In this document: positions 37,986 through 48,039 of the stretch, piece by piece
How the letters are laid out: each line of letters opens with the position of its first letter
Position numbering within the stretch: the stretch's first letter is position 1
Assembly (NCBI RefSeq): GCF_024585265.1
Contig: NZ_CP036533.1
Span: forward strand, 6,891,001 to 6,955,000
DNA length: 64,000 nt
Direction of reading: 5' to 3'
Origin: Bradyrhizobium sp. WBAH42
GTDB taxonomy: Bacteria > Pseudomonadota > Alphaproteobacteria > Rhizobiales > Xanthobacteraceae
The notes under the pieces: generated by a model
The model's input: the letters and a program-made list of their open reading frames with translations, nothing else
Told to the model about the DNA's origin: nothing
Databases searched by the model: none
Program-made: the position numbers and the translations under genes

Positions 37986-38528
37986 ATGCCGTGGATCGAA
38001 CAAATAAGGATTCCCGATTTCGCGAAGGATGTCCGGCTTAACTTGATCTCAGTGGTGTCCGATGAGGCGTTTTCGCTGCAACGAAAATACGGGCTGCTGC
38101 TGGCGAGTGCGGCTGCCACCCGCAATGCAGCGCTGGTGGCCGCGCTGGAATCCGCGGCGTCCGCCGTGATGACCTCTGTAGAGATCGCCGCAGCGAAGGC
38201 AGCCGCCACTGTGGAGGCAATGAACAACGTCTACTACCGCTTCGCTCACCTCGTTTCCGACCCGGAATACAAGACGATGCCGCCACGGCTACGTATGGAC
38301 GTGATCGGCAATCACGGGGTGGACAAGACAGATTTCGAGCTGTGGTCGCTTGCTGTCTCCGTCATAAATGGTTGCGGCGTCTGCATTGATTCCCATGAGA
38401 AGACACTGAGGGCCGCGGGCGTCTCTTCCAAAGCGATACACACCGCCGTGCGCTTTGCTGCGATCACGCAGTCAGTGGCGATCGATATCGAGGCCGCTGG
38501 GCCCGTCCCCGCTCAGGCGAGAGGCTGA
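37986..38528 (+). CDS. ahpD: Alkyl hydroperoxidase AhpD
   Basis: A 180-aa carboxymuconolactone-decarboxylase-like protein with the AhpD redox pair and relay in [15 protein letters not shown] (CxxC and His). AhpD hands electrons to AhpC. An Ala-rich helical middle (about residues 35-80) is typical. It sits 6 bp behind ahpC in one operon and converges with fixX. Confidence 0.95.
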   Translation: MPWIEQIRIPDFAKDVRLNLISVVSDEAFSLQRKYGLLLASAAATRNAALVAALESAASAVMTSVEIAAAKAAATVEAMNNVYYRFAHLVSDPEYKTMPPRLRMDVIGNHGVDKTDFELWSLAVSVINGCGVCIDSHEKTLRAAGVSSKAIHTAVRFAAITQSVAIDIEAAGPVPAQARG

Positions 38529-38767
38529 TCTCTACTCTGCCATTCGATCAACGCAGTTGGGGCGCCACGCAGTGGCGCCACAACAAGGCCTTTGCGGCTC
38601 CCGAACGAGCGTCACGGCGGGGCACGTCGGCAAGTCATGTTGCGCAGCGTCCTTATGAAGAGCGTCGTGGTCGAATTCCCGCCGTCCCGCAAATGACACG
38701 CGATGCGCCACGGATAGGACGACTTCCCATCGCCTAGCCTCGGTCGCCGATGGCCGTTCGTTCACAA

Positions 38768-39064
38768 TCACCCAAACTTGAACAGCACACCATACCCGCC
38801 GCGCGGATGGCTCCATTGGATGTCGCCGGTCGGCTCAGCGATAACCCGACAGGTACCGCACTCGATGCAGCCGTCAACCGCTACCTCGACTTGGCCGCTG
38901 TCGGTGAGTTCGTAGCACCGCGCGGGGCAGACTTTCAAAAGTGCAAGTAGCTGCGGCGATGGCGTTGTGTGCGCACGGACCTTGACGTGAGGGTTTCCGA
39001 CGTCGACAAGATAGCGGTTGTAATACAGCTTGTCTTCGACGCGCACCGCGGGTTCGGAACTCAT
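38768..39064 (-). CDS. fixX: Ferredoxin-like protein FixX
   Basis: A 98-aa ferredoxin-like protein that takes part, with FixABC, in electron transfer to nitrogenase. Cys motifs are CPARC (about residue 48) and CIECGTC (about 67-73), then SHPRGGYGV near the end, all typical of FixX. The ATG at 39064 follows GGAAGG. It is the last gene of fixBCX. Confidence 0.96.
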   Translation of the reverse strand: MSSEPAVRVEDKLYYNRYLVDVGNPHVKVRAHTTPSPQLLALLKVCPARCYELTDSGQVEVAVDGCIECGTCRVIAEPTGDIQWSHPRGGYGVLFKFG

Positions 39065-39102
39065 GCTTTGGCCTTCCATTGTTGGACTTCACACTGTTGC
39101 GG

Positions 39103-40410
39103 TCAGCGCCAGGCCCGCGCAAGACGACAAGCATCGCCGAACAGACCTGACCATGACCGCGCCTTGACAAAGGATTTCAGGCTCGCTTTCTCCTTTTCAG
39201 CCTTGGGCGTACCATCGACGCGCACAAAGTTCTGCATCGCCTTGGAGATGAGCTGCGGATAGGTGAGAAAGAAGTTCTGGGAGTGAGTATGCATTAGGGG
39301 CGGCAAATCCTTGTACTTCCTCAGATCTTTGATGACGAACGAATCGTCCAGCATCTTCTTGTAAATTGACAGATTTGTTGCACTCATCGGTTCGCCGCGT
39401 GATTTGACCAGACCTATCGCTTCCGCGGCGATACGGCCGGAGGTCATCGCGAGATTGGATCCCTCACGATGAATGGCATTGTTGAGCTGGGCCGCATCGC
39501 CCACTACGACCCATCCTTCCCCAAAAAGCTGCGGGATTGACTTGTAACCGCCTTCGGGAATGAGATGCGCCGAATATTCCTTGACTTCGGACCCTGCTAT
39601 CAGGGGCGCCACAGAGGGATGCCTCTTGAATTGATCGAGCAGTCCGTACGGCGTTTGGCCGGTGTGCTGGAAGTCGCCGACGAGACAACCGATGCCGAGC
39701 GAAATACACTCTTTATTGGCGTAGATGAAACCCATCCCGGTCATGCCACGAGAAATGGTGCCGGCCGCCTCGATCACAACACCTTCATCGCCCCTGAGAT
39801 TGAATCGCGCCTCGATAGTCTCGCGAGGCAGGAAATGCATTTCCTTAACCGCGAGCGCAACGTTCTCGGCTGTCGGGCGCGCGCGTAGGCCTGCACGCGT
39901 GCCGAGCAGGCCATTGACCCCTTCGGCCAGGACGACGACGTCGGCATGTATTTCCCCGTCTCTGCGATCTGTACGAACACCGACGATCCTTTCACGATCG
40001 TCCCGTACGAGCTCGGTGACGGTGGTCTCGCACAGCACGATCGCACCAGCTTCACGCACCTTGGAAGAAAACCATTTGTCAAACTGAGCGCGTATGATCG
40101 TATAGCGGTTCGGCCGCTCCTCGTTGAAGTCCTCCGAACGGTAGTGCATGCCGACATGGGAGCGGTCGTCCATCATCCAGAACCGCTGTTCGATCAGGTG
40201 GCGTTCGAGCGGCGCCTCCTCTCGAAACTCGGGGATCAGCTTTTCCATCATGTCGGCATATAGGATGGCGCCCTGCACATTCTTCGATCCGGGATATTCG
40301 CCCCGCTCGAGCTGCAGCACCTTCATGCCCTGCTTGGCCATCGTCAATGCCGCCGCGTTCCCGGCCATACCGGCTCCGACTACGATCGCATCGAATTTCT
40401 CTTCAATCAT
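39103..40410 (-). CDS. fixC: Flavoprotein oxidoreductase FixC
   Basis: FAD-dependent ETF-quinone-oxidoreductase-like protein of the FixABCX complex, which bifurcates electrons to feed nitrogenase. The FAD-binding loop reads [21 protein letters not shown] at the N-terminus, and GDAAQLNN marks the second FAD motif. The ATG at 40410 has GAGGAG six bases upstream; an earlier ATG at 40416 overlaps that site. At about 435 aa it has normal length. It follows fixB by 11 bp. Confidence 0.96.
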   Translation of the reverse strand: MIEEKFDAIVVGAGMAGNAAALTMAKQGMKVLQLERGEYPGSKNVQGAILYADMMEKLIPEFREEAPLERHLIEQRFWMMDDRSHVGMHYRSEDFNEERPNRYTIIRAQFDKWFSSKVREAGAIVLCETTVTELVRDDRERIVGVRTDRRDGEIHADVVVLAEGVNGLLGTRAGLRARPTAENVALAVKEMHFLPRETIEARFNLRGDEGVVIEAAGTISRGMTGMGFIYANKECISLGIGCLVGDFQHTGQTPYGLLDQFKRHPSVAPLIAGSEVKEYSAHLIPEGGYKSIPQLFGEGWVVVGDAAQLNNAIHREGSNLAMTSGRIAAEAIGLVKSRGEPMSATNLSIYKKMLDDSFVIKDLRKYKDLPPLMHTHSQNFFLTYPQLISKAMQNFVRVDGTPKAEKEKASLKSFVKARSWSGLFGDACRLARAWR

Positions 40411-40421
40411 GCTCATCTCCT

Positions 40422-41531
40422 CTAGACCGCGATCCGGGCGCGCGCTTCTGGCAAAAGCCGCGCGCGGAATGCAGCCGTCAGCGTCGGTAGCAATTGAATG
40501 GCATCACTGACGATCGCGAGATGGGCGAAGTCGAAGATCGGAGCGTTCTTGTCAGTATTGACGGCGACGATCAGATCCGCGCCCTCGACACCAACCCGGT
40601 GCTGGATCGCACCGGAAATGCCGGCGGCAATATAGAGCTTCGGCCGGATGGTTTTGCCTGTCTGGCCGATTTGCCGGTCAGACGTAACCCACCCTTTTTG
40701 CACGAGAGGACGCGAGCAGCCATATTCAGCCCCAAGCAGGGTTGCGAGCTCGCGCACCAACCGGAAGTTCTCAGGCGATCCTAGTCCTAGGCCGCCCGCA
40801 ACCACGACATCGGCATAGGCCAGATTGGACGTTTGTGCATCGCGGTCGGGCAGGAATGACAATACTTTTGTGACAATATCCTCTTCGAAAAGGCCGAGCG
40901 GATGAACAACGATACGAGCGGCATCGCGGTCGACACGCTCAGGCATCGGCATGACCCGCGGGCGGACGGTGGCCATCTGCGGACGATAATTCAGGGTGTA
41001 GATCGTGCAGAGCAGTGAGCCACCAAAGGTCGGACGCGTCGCCGCAAGCGACCCATCGGCGTCCACGTGCAGCGCGGTGCAGTCGGCAGTGAGCCCCGTC
41101 GACAAGGTCGTCGCCACGGAACCTGCCAGATCGCGACCGAGCGTCGTCGCACCCAACAGCAGGATCTCGGGCTTGTAGGTGTTGACGAGTTCGGTTAGCG
41201 CCTTGGTGTAGGATTCGTTACGGTAATCCGATAAAACATTGTCGCTCACGAGATAGGCCAGATCGGCGCCATAGCAAAAGGCTTCAAGCGCGGCGTTACG
41301 TGTGTGCTGCCCTTCCGGACCGATAACCACAGCGGCAAGATTCACTTTTAGCCTGTCGGCAAGGCCGCGCCCTGCACCCATAAGCTCCCAGGAAACGGGA
41401 TGCACTTGACCACGCTCAAGCTCGACGAAGACCCAGACGTGCTTGTACGACTTAAAGCGCTCCGGCAGCTCTTTTTTGGCTGCTGCGCGGCCGGCGGCCG
41501 CTGGCATGGCCGTTCTGCTGACGTTGCTCAT
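40422..41531 (-). CDS. fixB: Electron transfer flavoprotein alpha subunit FixB
   Basis: ETF-alpha homologue, 369 aa. The C-terminal FAD domain shows [18 protein letters not shown], then [23 protein letters not shown] and [13 protein letters not shown] (in parts). An N-terminal extension of about 25 residues precedes the ETF fold. Its partner FixA must come from elsewhere, since only a fixA remnant lies upstream. The ATG follows GAGGAGGA. First gene of fixBCX. Confidence 0.97.
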   Translation of the reverse strand: MSNVSRTAMPAAAGRAAAKKELPERFKSYKHVWVFVELERGQVHPVSWELMGAGRGLADRLKVNLAAVVIGPEGQHTRNAALEAFCYGADLAYLVSDNVLSDYRNESYTKALTELVNTYKPEILLLGATTLGRDLAGSVATTLSTGLTADCTALHVDADGSLAATRPTFGGSLLCTIYTLNYRPQMATVRPRVMPMPERVDRDAARIVVHPLGLFEEDIVTKVLSFLPDRDAQTSNLAYADVVVAGGLGLGSPENFRLVRELATLLGAEYGCSRPLVQKGWVTSDRQIGQTGKTIRPKLYIAAGISGAIQHRVGVEGADLIVAVNTDKNAPIFDFAHLAIVSDAIQLLPTLTAAFRARLLPEARARIAV

Positions 41532-41909
41532 ACTTTCAAATTCCTCCTCAACGATAGGGGCGCCGGCGCCACGGGTTGCTTGTTCGCTTCGTCAACTGAA
41601 GATCACTTTCGGTTAGCAAGTGGCTGGCTGCTCTGCCCCGCCTGCGCGCTTGGACCGGCCGGACAACAATACACGTCGTCGCAAAAGAAGCACCCGTCCG
41701 ACTGATTTTGGAGGGCTCTGCCAAACCGAACCGTTACTCGCCGGGTTCGACGAGCGCCACCGCGGCTCGGCAAGGCGCCATGGTGATTCTAACCGATAGC
41801 TTCGATACCTGAGTGGGCGAGTTCGTACGCTGCGCAGTACCTGCGACCCAGTTCGGCCCAACGACTCCAGATTGGCGGCGAAAACGAGGGCGATCCTGGC
41901 AACACTTCT

Positions 41910-42056
41910 GTCACGCAATCCATCCCGCCCCTCAAACGAAAGCATTCCGTATGGGCCGAAGCTGGCGCTGTTCGTGGCACAGTTCCCATCCGCCAAGAGA
42001 TGGGCACCGATCTGAGCGGGATCGGGGACCGCTTTGATGCAGATGTTGTTATGCAT
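41910..42056 (-). pseudogene. fixA: fixA 5' remnant
   Basis: The minus-strand frame from the ATG at 42056 reads MHNNICIKAVPDPAQIGAH and about 20 residues later GPYGMLSFEGRDGLRD. FixA/ETF-beta proteins begin M-H-x-x-x-CIKQVPDSAQIRVH and have NPYDLFALEAAL-LRD at the same distance, so the alignment runs 49 positions without gaps. After this the resemblance fades and the frame lacks the rest of FixA (about 280 aa expected). It lies directly upstream of fixB, the ancestral fixABCX place. B. japonicum keeps its working fixA elsewhere (behind nifA). Confidence 0.75.
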
Positions 42057-42279
42057 ACCGACTGCAGGAGTAACGCAAAGCGACGACTTACCATTGACCA
42101 GCATCTGACCTACGCTGCAGAGCTCTGATCGCGTCAAAACCCGTATCCAAGGAAGCTAACGCGATTATGGGCCTCGGAATGGTAGCGCAGATCTCAGCAT
42201 GTCGTAAAAGCAGCATCATAGGTCCTCCTTCAAACTCATGCGGTCGACTGCCATCTGTCGGCACCGATGGCAGGACAAC

Positions 42280-42295
42280 AGCAAGTGTCGTACCA
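42280..42295 (-). promoter_or_regulatory. Candidate RpoN promoter upstream of fixA remnant
   Basis: Minus strand reads TGGTAC-GACAC-TTGCT with GG-N10-GC. It lies about 225 bp before the fixA remnant and points toward fixB. No exact NifA site was seen upstream. It could still drive fixBCX through the remnant. Confidence 0.5.
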
Positions 42296-42503
42296 GTTGC
42301 AAAGACCATTGAAAGCCAGTCGAAAGTAATGCCCTGCGACACAATTCAAACGAACGGCTGATGCCCTTGACGCGAGCAGTCCAGATATGGGTCGGGAATA
42401 CGACAACCGCCGCTCCGGTCATTGCTTCAGATAGTTGAGCACGAAAGAGAAGGCCCCATATCGGATCGCCTCGGCGCCGGTCGGTCGCAATTCGCTTACA
42501 GCG

Positions 42504-42845
42504 TCACTCCAACTCGCTCAACGGGACAAAGGCCGCGGCCTTCTTAGGGTCTGCGACGGCATCCTTCAAAACCTTGAACACTCGCTGATCGATCGGTGAC
42601 GATGTCACGAAATCTGCATAGGCTTGCTCCAGTATCGCCTTGCACCTAGCTCTGATTTCCGGCTCTTCGGCGCCAGTAAATTGCTCTTCAGCAAAATATT
42701 GTCCCATGCGTTTTAAGATGTGAAGGCGGGCGACATTCACGATTTTGGGGTCGTAATCGACGCCGAGCAGCGAGAAAATCTCCTCTGCCGACGAGGCCTT
42801 GCTGAGCCGATCCAGGATACCGGCTGGCATGGATGAGCTGATCAT
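42504..42845 (-). CDS. nifW: Nitrogenase-stabilising protein NifW
   Basis: A 113-aa protein of the NifW family, which binds the MoFe protein and helps to protect it. Recognisable parts are the N-terminal LDRLSKASSAEEIFSLLGVDYD and LHILKRMGQYF, and the C-terminal VFKVLKDAVADPKKAAAFVPL (in parts). The ATG follows AAGGAGAAAG. It lies between nifV and the fix genes. Confidence 0.96.
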   Translation of the reverse strand: MISSSMPAGILDRLSKASSAEEIFSLLGVDYDPKIVNVARLHILKRMGQYFAEEQFTGAEEPEIRARCKAILEQAYADFVTSSPIDQRVFKVLKDAVADPKKAAAFVPLSELE

Positions 42846-43155
42846 CGAAACTTTCTCCTTCGGATTTGCTCTGGACAGTCAATGAGATGGGGTGGCGCCT
42901 CTTGACTGCTGCCGTCCTGCCTCGCACAGCTGGTGCGCATCGCCACGGCCTGACTCCGGAAAGCGGGTGCTCTCAACTTCGCTGCCCAGATCGGCAGGTC
43001 CGCCGGTGACGAAGCCAGTCGCGATGAACATCCGGAATCAATGACCAAACCACGATCTAGGTTGACGCTCGTCCGGACGGTCGTCGGACCAGAAATTAGC
43101 CGCGCGAAAAGATGCCGATTGGCAGACCGGGGGTGTCTGGTCATTGCGTAGGAGA
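42846..43155. other. Gap between nifV and nifW
   Basis: About 310 bp. One long minus-strand frame (42842-43315) is open across it and into the nifV tail, but it shows no motif. No promoter element was recognised. Confidence 0.4.
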
Positions 43156-44511
43156 TCACGGCATGCATGGCGGAACGGGAAGTAAGATCTGGAGGTGAGA
43201 TCGTGCCAGGGGATCTGACGTGCCAAAGCTGGCCTCCGATCGCGTCATCAGCGACATCGGACACTGTCCTTGCGGCGCGTCGGTTTGAAGGGTCGACGCA
43301 AACGTTGCTGGACACGGCTCTTCACGCGGGGTGGGTTGCCAGCACCCGCACACGTCGCGCCAGATCGCCGCCACGGTTTCGCGCTCGACCGGCAGCTTGT
43401 GCTCGATGGCATATTTGCGGACTTGCGACAGGATCTGCCTGGCTTGATCGTCGCTGGCGACGAGCTGCAATTCATTGAGTAACGCGGTGATCGCCGCAAG
43501 TCCGGAATGCTTGCCGAACACAAAGCGGTTGCACCTGCCAAGCAAAACGGGATCAAGCGATTGATAAGTGCGTTGATCCTTCAAACGGCCAGCGACATGA
43601 ATGCCGGATTCGTGCGTAAATACATGTTGTCCGACGGTCGCCTTGTTCATAGGAATCGCACGTGCGGCCGCGGATGCTACCACCGTGGCGACGTTCTCGA
43701 GCTCCGGGAGAATGATGCCGGTCTCGCGCCCGTAGAGCTGCTTGAGTGCGACCGCAATTTCCTCGAGCGGTGCATTTCCGGCCCGCTCGCCCAGCCCGAT
43801 GACGGTCACTGAGGCGTGGCTCGCGCCAGCCCTGATAGCGGAGAGCGTGTTCGCGGTTGCGAGTCCTAGATCATCGTGATCGTGAAATTCAAGTTCGAGA
43901 TCGGTAGTCGCACGCAAATTTCCGACCAGCGCGTAGGTTGCGTCGGGATCGAGCACACTGAGCGTATCTGCAATACGAAAGCGGTGCGCGCCCGCGGCTT
44001 TTGCAGTCGCCATCAGTCTGATGAGAAAATCGATCTCGGCGCGGGAGGAGTCCTCACCACCGACGGCGACCTCAAGTCCGCGCTCACGGGCATAGCCTAC
44101 CAATCGCTTCACCCGTTCTAGCGCCAGGTCGCGATGACCACCTAGCTTGGCCGCAATCTGGACATCGGAGGTCGGGATCGACATATTGATCATGGACACC
44201 TTTGCTTCGATCGCCGCGTCGACATCAGATTCCCGCATCCGGCACCAGCCTATGGTGGTCACCGGAAGATCTGCTTCGACAGTGGCGCGGATGGCGGCGA
44301 TCTCCTCGTTGCCCATAGCCGGGGTTCCCGCCTCGATCTCCGTGATTCCGGCCCGCGTCAGCGCCTGCGCGATAGCCAGCTTTTCCTCTGTGGTGAACGC
44401 AACGCCAGGTGCCTGCTCGCCGTCGCGCAATGTCGTGTCGTTGAGCACGGTCGGCTTGGCGCGCACCTGGTCGGGCCGAAACGATTTGGCGGCGGTGCTG
44501 GCGGCGCTCAC
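43156..44511 (-). CDS. nifV: Homocitrate synthase NifV, with atypical C-terminal tail
   Basis: Makes homocitrate, the organic ligand of FeMo-cofactor, from acetyl-CoA and 2-oxoglutarate. Family motifs: [16 protein letters not shown] (N-terminus), [26 protein letters not shown] and [15 protein letters not shown] (metal ligands). The catalytic domain ends about residue 390 (WRDVCGC). The remaining 61 residues are Pro/Ser-rich and unlike NifV, as if the original stop were lost. An RpoN promoter and a NifA site lie upstream. Many rhizobia lack nifV and get homocitrate from the host plant, so its presence matters. Confidence 0.95.
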   Translation of the reverse strand: MSAASTAAKSFRPDQVRAKPTVLNDTTLRDGEQAPGVAFTTEEKLAIAQALTRAGITEIEAGTPAMGNEEIAAIRATVEADLPVTTIGWCRMRESDVDAAIEAKVSMINMSIPTSDVQIAAKLGGHRDLALERVKRLVGYARERGLEVAVGGEDSSRAEIDFLIRLMATAKAAGAHRFRIADTLSVLDPDATYALVGNLRATTDLELEFHDHDDLGLATANTLSAIRAGASHASVTVIGLGERAGNAPLEEIAVALKQLYGRETGIILPELENVATVVASAAARAIPMNKATVGQHVFTHESGIHVAGRLKDQRTYQSLDPVLLGRCNRFVFGKHSGLAAITALLNELQLVASDDQARQILSQVRKYAIEHKLPVERETVAAIWRDVCGCWQPTPREEPCPATFASTLQTDAPQGQCPMSLMTRSEASFGTSDPLARSHLQILLPVPPCMP

Positions 44512-44547
44512 GCGAGAGCTCCTTATTATTTGACCTACCTACGATTC

Positions 44548-44564
44548 AGCAAACAGCATGCCGG
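44548..44564 (-). promoter_or_regulatory. RpoN (-24/-12) promoter of nifV
   Basis: Minus strand reads CCGGCAT-GCTGT-TTGCT, with GG-N10-GC, about 40 bp upstream of the nifV start. Confidence 0.72.
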
Positions 44565-44765
44565 CCTGCCGTACCGGCCAACCCATTGATGACCCTACCG
44601 CTTCCGCCCTCGACCTTCTTGAGCAAATGAATTGTCGCAAATGCGACAGGTCATGAAGCGGACGCCTTGCCTGTTGTTACTTCGAGTTCGAACGTTAGCA
44701 ATTGCGGCTCGCCAGGATGTGAGAATTGTCGCCGAGACTTGGGGGCCGCCGCGGCCTTGAACACA

Positions 44766-44781
44766 TGTTCACTCGCTCACA
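44766..44781. promoter_or_regulatory. NifA upstream activator site for nifV
   Basis: TGT-TCACTCGCTC-ACA, an exact TGT-N10-ACA, about 200 bp upstream of the nifV -24 element, a normal distance. Confidence 0.65.
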
Positions 44782-44918
44782 TGGAACCGGCGCCAGCCGC
44801 GCGCTCAACGTCCCGCGCGGCTTACCAAATCCGGCGAGGCTTTCTCGGATGACTGGGCGATAGCGGACCTTTGCGGCAGTTCAGATGGCCAGTCGCCGGC
44901 AACCACCGGCCGAGCCGC

Positions 44919-45596
44919 CTACAACAGAAAATCGCGCCGGCGCACGGCCATCCGGCTCTCACCGCTTTCTTCACCGAAGCAGATGTTGAAGTCGTTACAT
45001 TGATTGCACACGGGTGTTGTGCACATCACGAGACCTTCATTCTCACAAATCATGCGGTAGAAGAAGCGCTTCCAGCGCATATTGTTGAAATTGCGCGCGG
45101 CGAGCGGCGCGAAATGACGGCTCAGCAGCCGAGAGAGTTCGCCACGATCGCGCAAGCCGAGAGCTTCCCACAGATGGTCCGGCTCTATCGCGCGGCGCGC
45201 GATCATCGAAGCCAGCCAGCGGCCGATATCCCCTTCCGTCGATCGTTGCTTGAGCAAGAGATCGCGCAGCATTGCGATCTCGTCGTCCTCTTCGCAGTTG
45301 AAAGCCGAAAGCTGCTTCGCGAGCTTGATCTCAAGCGTGGGAAAGTACTGCTCCAGCAAGGCCACCAGTTCAAGGCCGGACAGGCCAGCCTTCTCGGGAA
45401 GGGAGCCATCATCCATTGTGGCAGCCGCCAGGATAGACGCCACGACATGGCGATCGAATTTGCTGTCAATGGTAATATCGGCATCTGCAGGATGCACACC
45501 GGTGAGCATGCGGTAGGTTGCAATTCCCCTATGCATCTGGCTGTTGATATCAACGGCACAAGCAGCCAGCGACGGAAGCAAGTGCGCGTCAGACAT
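44919..45596 (-). CDS. nifQ: Molybdenum-donor protein NifQ
   Basis: NifQ supplies molybdenum for FeMo-cofactor synthesis. The C-terminus carries the signature CTTPVCNQCNDFNICFGEE (C-x4-C-x2-C-x5-C), which binds the Mo-Fe-S cluster. The protein is otherwise helical. I choose the ATG at 45596 (225 aa) because GGAGACCC lies 12 bases upstream; the ATG at 45707, 14 bases after nifH, would give 262 aa. The gene is in line with nifH and can be read from the nifH promoter. Confidence 0.93.
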   Translation of the reverse strand: MSDAHLLPSLAACAVDINSQMHRGIATYRMLTGVHPADADITIDSKFDRHVVASILAAATMDDGSLPEKAGLSGLELVALLEQYFPTLEIKLAKQLSAFNCEEDDEIAMLRDLLLKQRSTEGDIGRWLASMIARRAIEPDHLWEALGLRDRGELSRLLSRHFAPLAARNFNNMRWKRFFYRMICENEGLVMCTTPVCNQCNDFNICFGEESGESRMAVRRRDFLL

Positions 45597-45720
45597 AATT
45601 TTGCGGGTCTCCAAAATGGTCAGGTTTGCGCGCCGCAACCTGGTTTTGATCAGGGTTCGCTCGTCAGAATGCCGGCCTCCCGGGATGGGCGTCGAGGAGA
45701 CCGGCATCCGTCGCGCGCCT

Positions 45721-46665
<945 letters not shown>

Positions 46666-46765
46666 TCACAGAAGCGGGGGCACACGGGTTCAAGGGAAGG
46701 AGCGCATCGCTCGCCTTGGGCGTCGGCGTGCACTCAGCCCTCACTCAGTGTTGCTGCAGCTCATT

Positions 46766-46782
46766 AGCAACAGCCGTGCCAG
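46766..46782 (-). promoter_or_regulatory. nifH: RpoN (-24/-12) promoter of nifH
   Basis: Minus strand reads CTGGCAC-GGCTG-TTGCT, the perfect consensus. Confidence 0.95.
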
Positions 46783-46880
46783 CGCCTGAACTCACATTAA
46801 ACTTCTGATTACACAGAAACAATCCAACCAGCCGGCGCGTGATCGTTGGCTGTTGCGGATGTGACGGGTTCTGCGCGGCC

Positions 46881-46896
46881 TGTCGGAAAACAAACA
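46881..46896. promoter_or_regulatory. NifA site shared by nifH and the divergent gene
   Basis: TGT-CGGAAAACAA-ACA, exact TGT-N10-ACA. It lies about 100 bp upstream of the nifH -24 and about 65 bp upstream of the -24 on the other strand. Confidence 0.8.
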
Positions 46897-46959
46897 AACA
46901 ACCACAAACATCAACGACAAAAGCCGGCATCACGGGATCTATTCCGATCTCTCCAATTG

Positions 46960-46975
46960 TGGAACGGAGCTTGCT
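46960..46975 (+). promoter_or_regulatory. RpoN (-24/-12) promoter toward the ArsC-like gene
   Basis: Reads TGGAAC-GGAGC-TTGCT with GG-N10-GC, on the plus strand, divergent from nifH. The first long gene downstream starts about 200 bp later. Confidence 0.7.
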
Positions 46976-47007
46976 GTTCCTCTCGCAACCCGAGCGATTT
47001 CGGGAGA

Positions 47008-47088
47008 ATGAATATGCCGGATGGCTCGAAACCTGGCGAACCAGCGGCGAGTGTTGCAAATGCGGAATGGCGCTTGGTGCGCAGATAG
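47008..47088 (+). CDS. Very small open frame in nifH-divergent leader
   Basis: A 26-codon frame (MNMPDGSKPGEPAASVANAE...) with GGGAGA just upstream, between the plus-strand RpoN promoter and the ArsC-like gene. It could be a leader peptide or chance. No similarity known. Confidence 0.2.
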   Translation: MNMPDGSKPGEPAASVANAEWRLVRR

Positions 47089-47177
47089 CGGGGTTGACCG
47101 AAGAACTTCAAATGGGCTCGCGGGTAGCCGCAGCGGCCTGCCACTTGGTCAGCTCAGCACCCCTACATAGGTCGGCC

Positions 47178-47591
47178 ATGGCGACAATCATCGTCTATCA
47201 GAAACCCGGCTGCGCAAATAGCGCGCGCCAGATTCAAGCGCTCAAGACCGCCGGCCATGACGTGGTCGTGAAAGACATCTTGAAGCAGCCATGGCATGCG
47301 GACGAACTGCGCGGCTTCTTTCGCAATATGCCCGTTAACTCCTGGTTCAACCGAGCCGCGCCCCGTATCAAGTCAGGCGAAGTCAATCCCGATGCTCTCG
47401 ACGCGGCAAGCGCACTCGCATTGATGGTAGGGGATCCGCTCCTGATACGACGACCGCTGATCGACATAGACGGGGCACGAAGTGCCGGACGCGATCGTGA
47501 GCCAGCGCTGTCGCTGATTGGCGGCAAGACGCAAGATGATCTCGAGGTATGCTTGCACGAAGGACACTGCACGCCCTGCCGGCAGGCGTGA
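47178..47591 (+). CDS. ArsC-like nitrogenase-associated protein
   Basis: A 137-aa thioredoxin-fold protein of the ArsC/Spx type that is found near nif genes (nitrogenase-associated family). It starts MATIIVYQKPGCANSARQIQ, with a single Cys in place of CxxC, and has NMPVNSWFNRAAPRIKSGEV and LLIRRPLIDIDG, the ArsC-fold signature. The C-terminus has CLHEGHCTPC. The ATG at 47178 is chosen because the family starts here; the frame runs open upstream. The reaction is unknown. An RpoN promoter divergent from nifH should drive it. Confidence 0.88.
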   Translation: MATIIVYQKPGCANSARQIQALKTAGHDVVVKDILKQPWHADELRGFFRNMPVNSWFNRAAPRIKSGEVNPDALDAASALALMVGDPLLIRRPLIDIDGARSAGRDREPALSLIGGKTQDDLEVCLHEGHCTPCRQA

Positions 47592-48039
47592 AGGCGCTGA
47601 GCGTCCCTGCCAGCGAACAAGAAAGGCAACAAGTGGTTTTTCACTTCGGGCTTGCTTCACGCGAAGTAACCGCGGGAACCTCCGCCAAGACGGCGCGCGA
47701 GTGATTGCTCGTAGCGCGGCATCGCCGGTATTGCACTGAGTGCCGCGCTCGCCGCTTTGTAACGTGTGAGAGACGTAGCCGCATTCTGTAACCTTTATCA
47801 CGCGCGACCTCCGCGGCCTAACGCCGCGAAGCAGATTCGTCAAAGGATCCGTTCAAACTGACTACTGGATTATTACGATCAAAACAGAACATGTTTCGTG
47901 GCCGTGATCCTAGCAACTTAGCGGGACAATTGTGCTAACGGTCGCTTTGTTTTTGATCGGTATCAAATACTACTACGTTCATCATGTGTGACAGAGATCT
48001 CGCGCGGCTGCTCGCGCGAGTTTTGGAATGGAGACTTAG
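47592..48039. other. Gap with FixK box upstream of ompW-like gene
   Basis: About 450 bp. The FixK box at 47953 is the only recognisable element. Confidence 0.5.
47953..47966 (+). promoter_or_regulatory. FixK/FNR box
   Basis: TTGATCGGTATCAA, an exact match to the TTGA-N6-TCAA palindrome bound by FixK/FNR regulators. It lies 73 bp before the start of the ompW-like gene, at a distance suited to activation under low oxygen. Confidence 0.82.

Larger units (their letters stand above)
41532..42503. other. fixA remnant region upstream of fixB
   Basis: About 970 bp. It contains the fixA remnant, a candidate RpoN element at 42280-42295 and, at about 41614-41630 (minus), AG-N10-GC, a near-miss of an RpoN promoter before fixB. 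No intact gene is seen. Confidence 0.5.
44512..44918. other. nifV promoter region
   Basis: About 400 bp between nifQ and nifV, both minus strand. It holds the nifV RpoN promoter and NifA site. No gene seen. Confidence 0.6.

Noticed and set aside
41614..41630. RpoN promoter just upstream of fixB
   Set aside because: The minus strand has AG-N10-GC instead of the invariant GG-N10-GC, so I do not call it a promoter.
46839..47177. Longer N-terminus for the ArsC-like protein
   Set aside because: It would run through the divergent RpoN promoter region and NifA site; the family begins at MATIIVYQKPGC.
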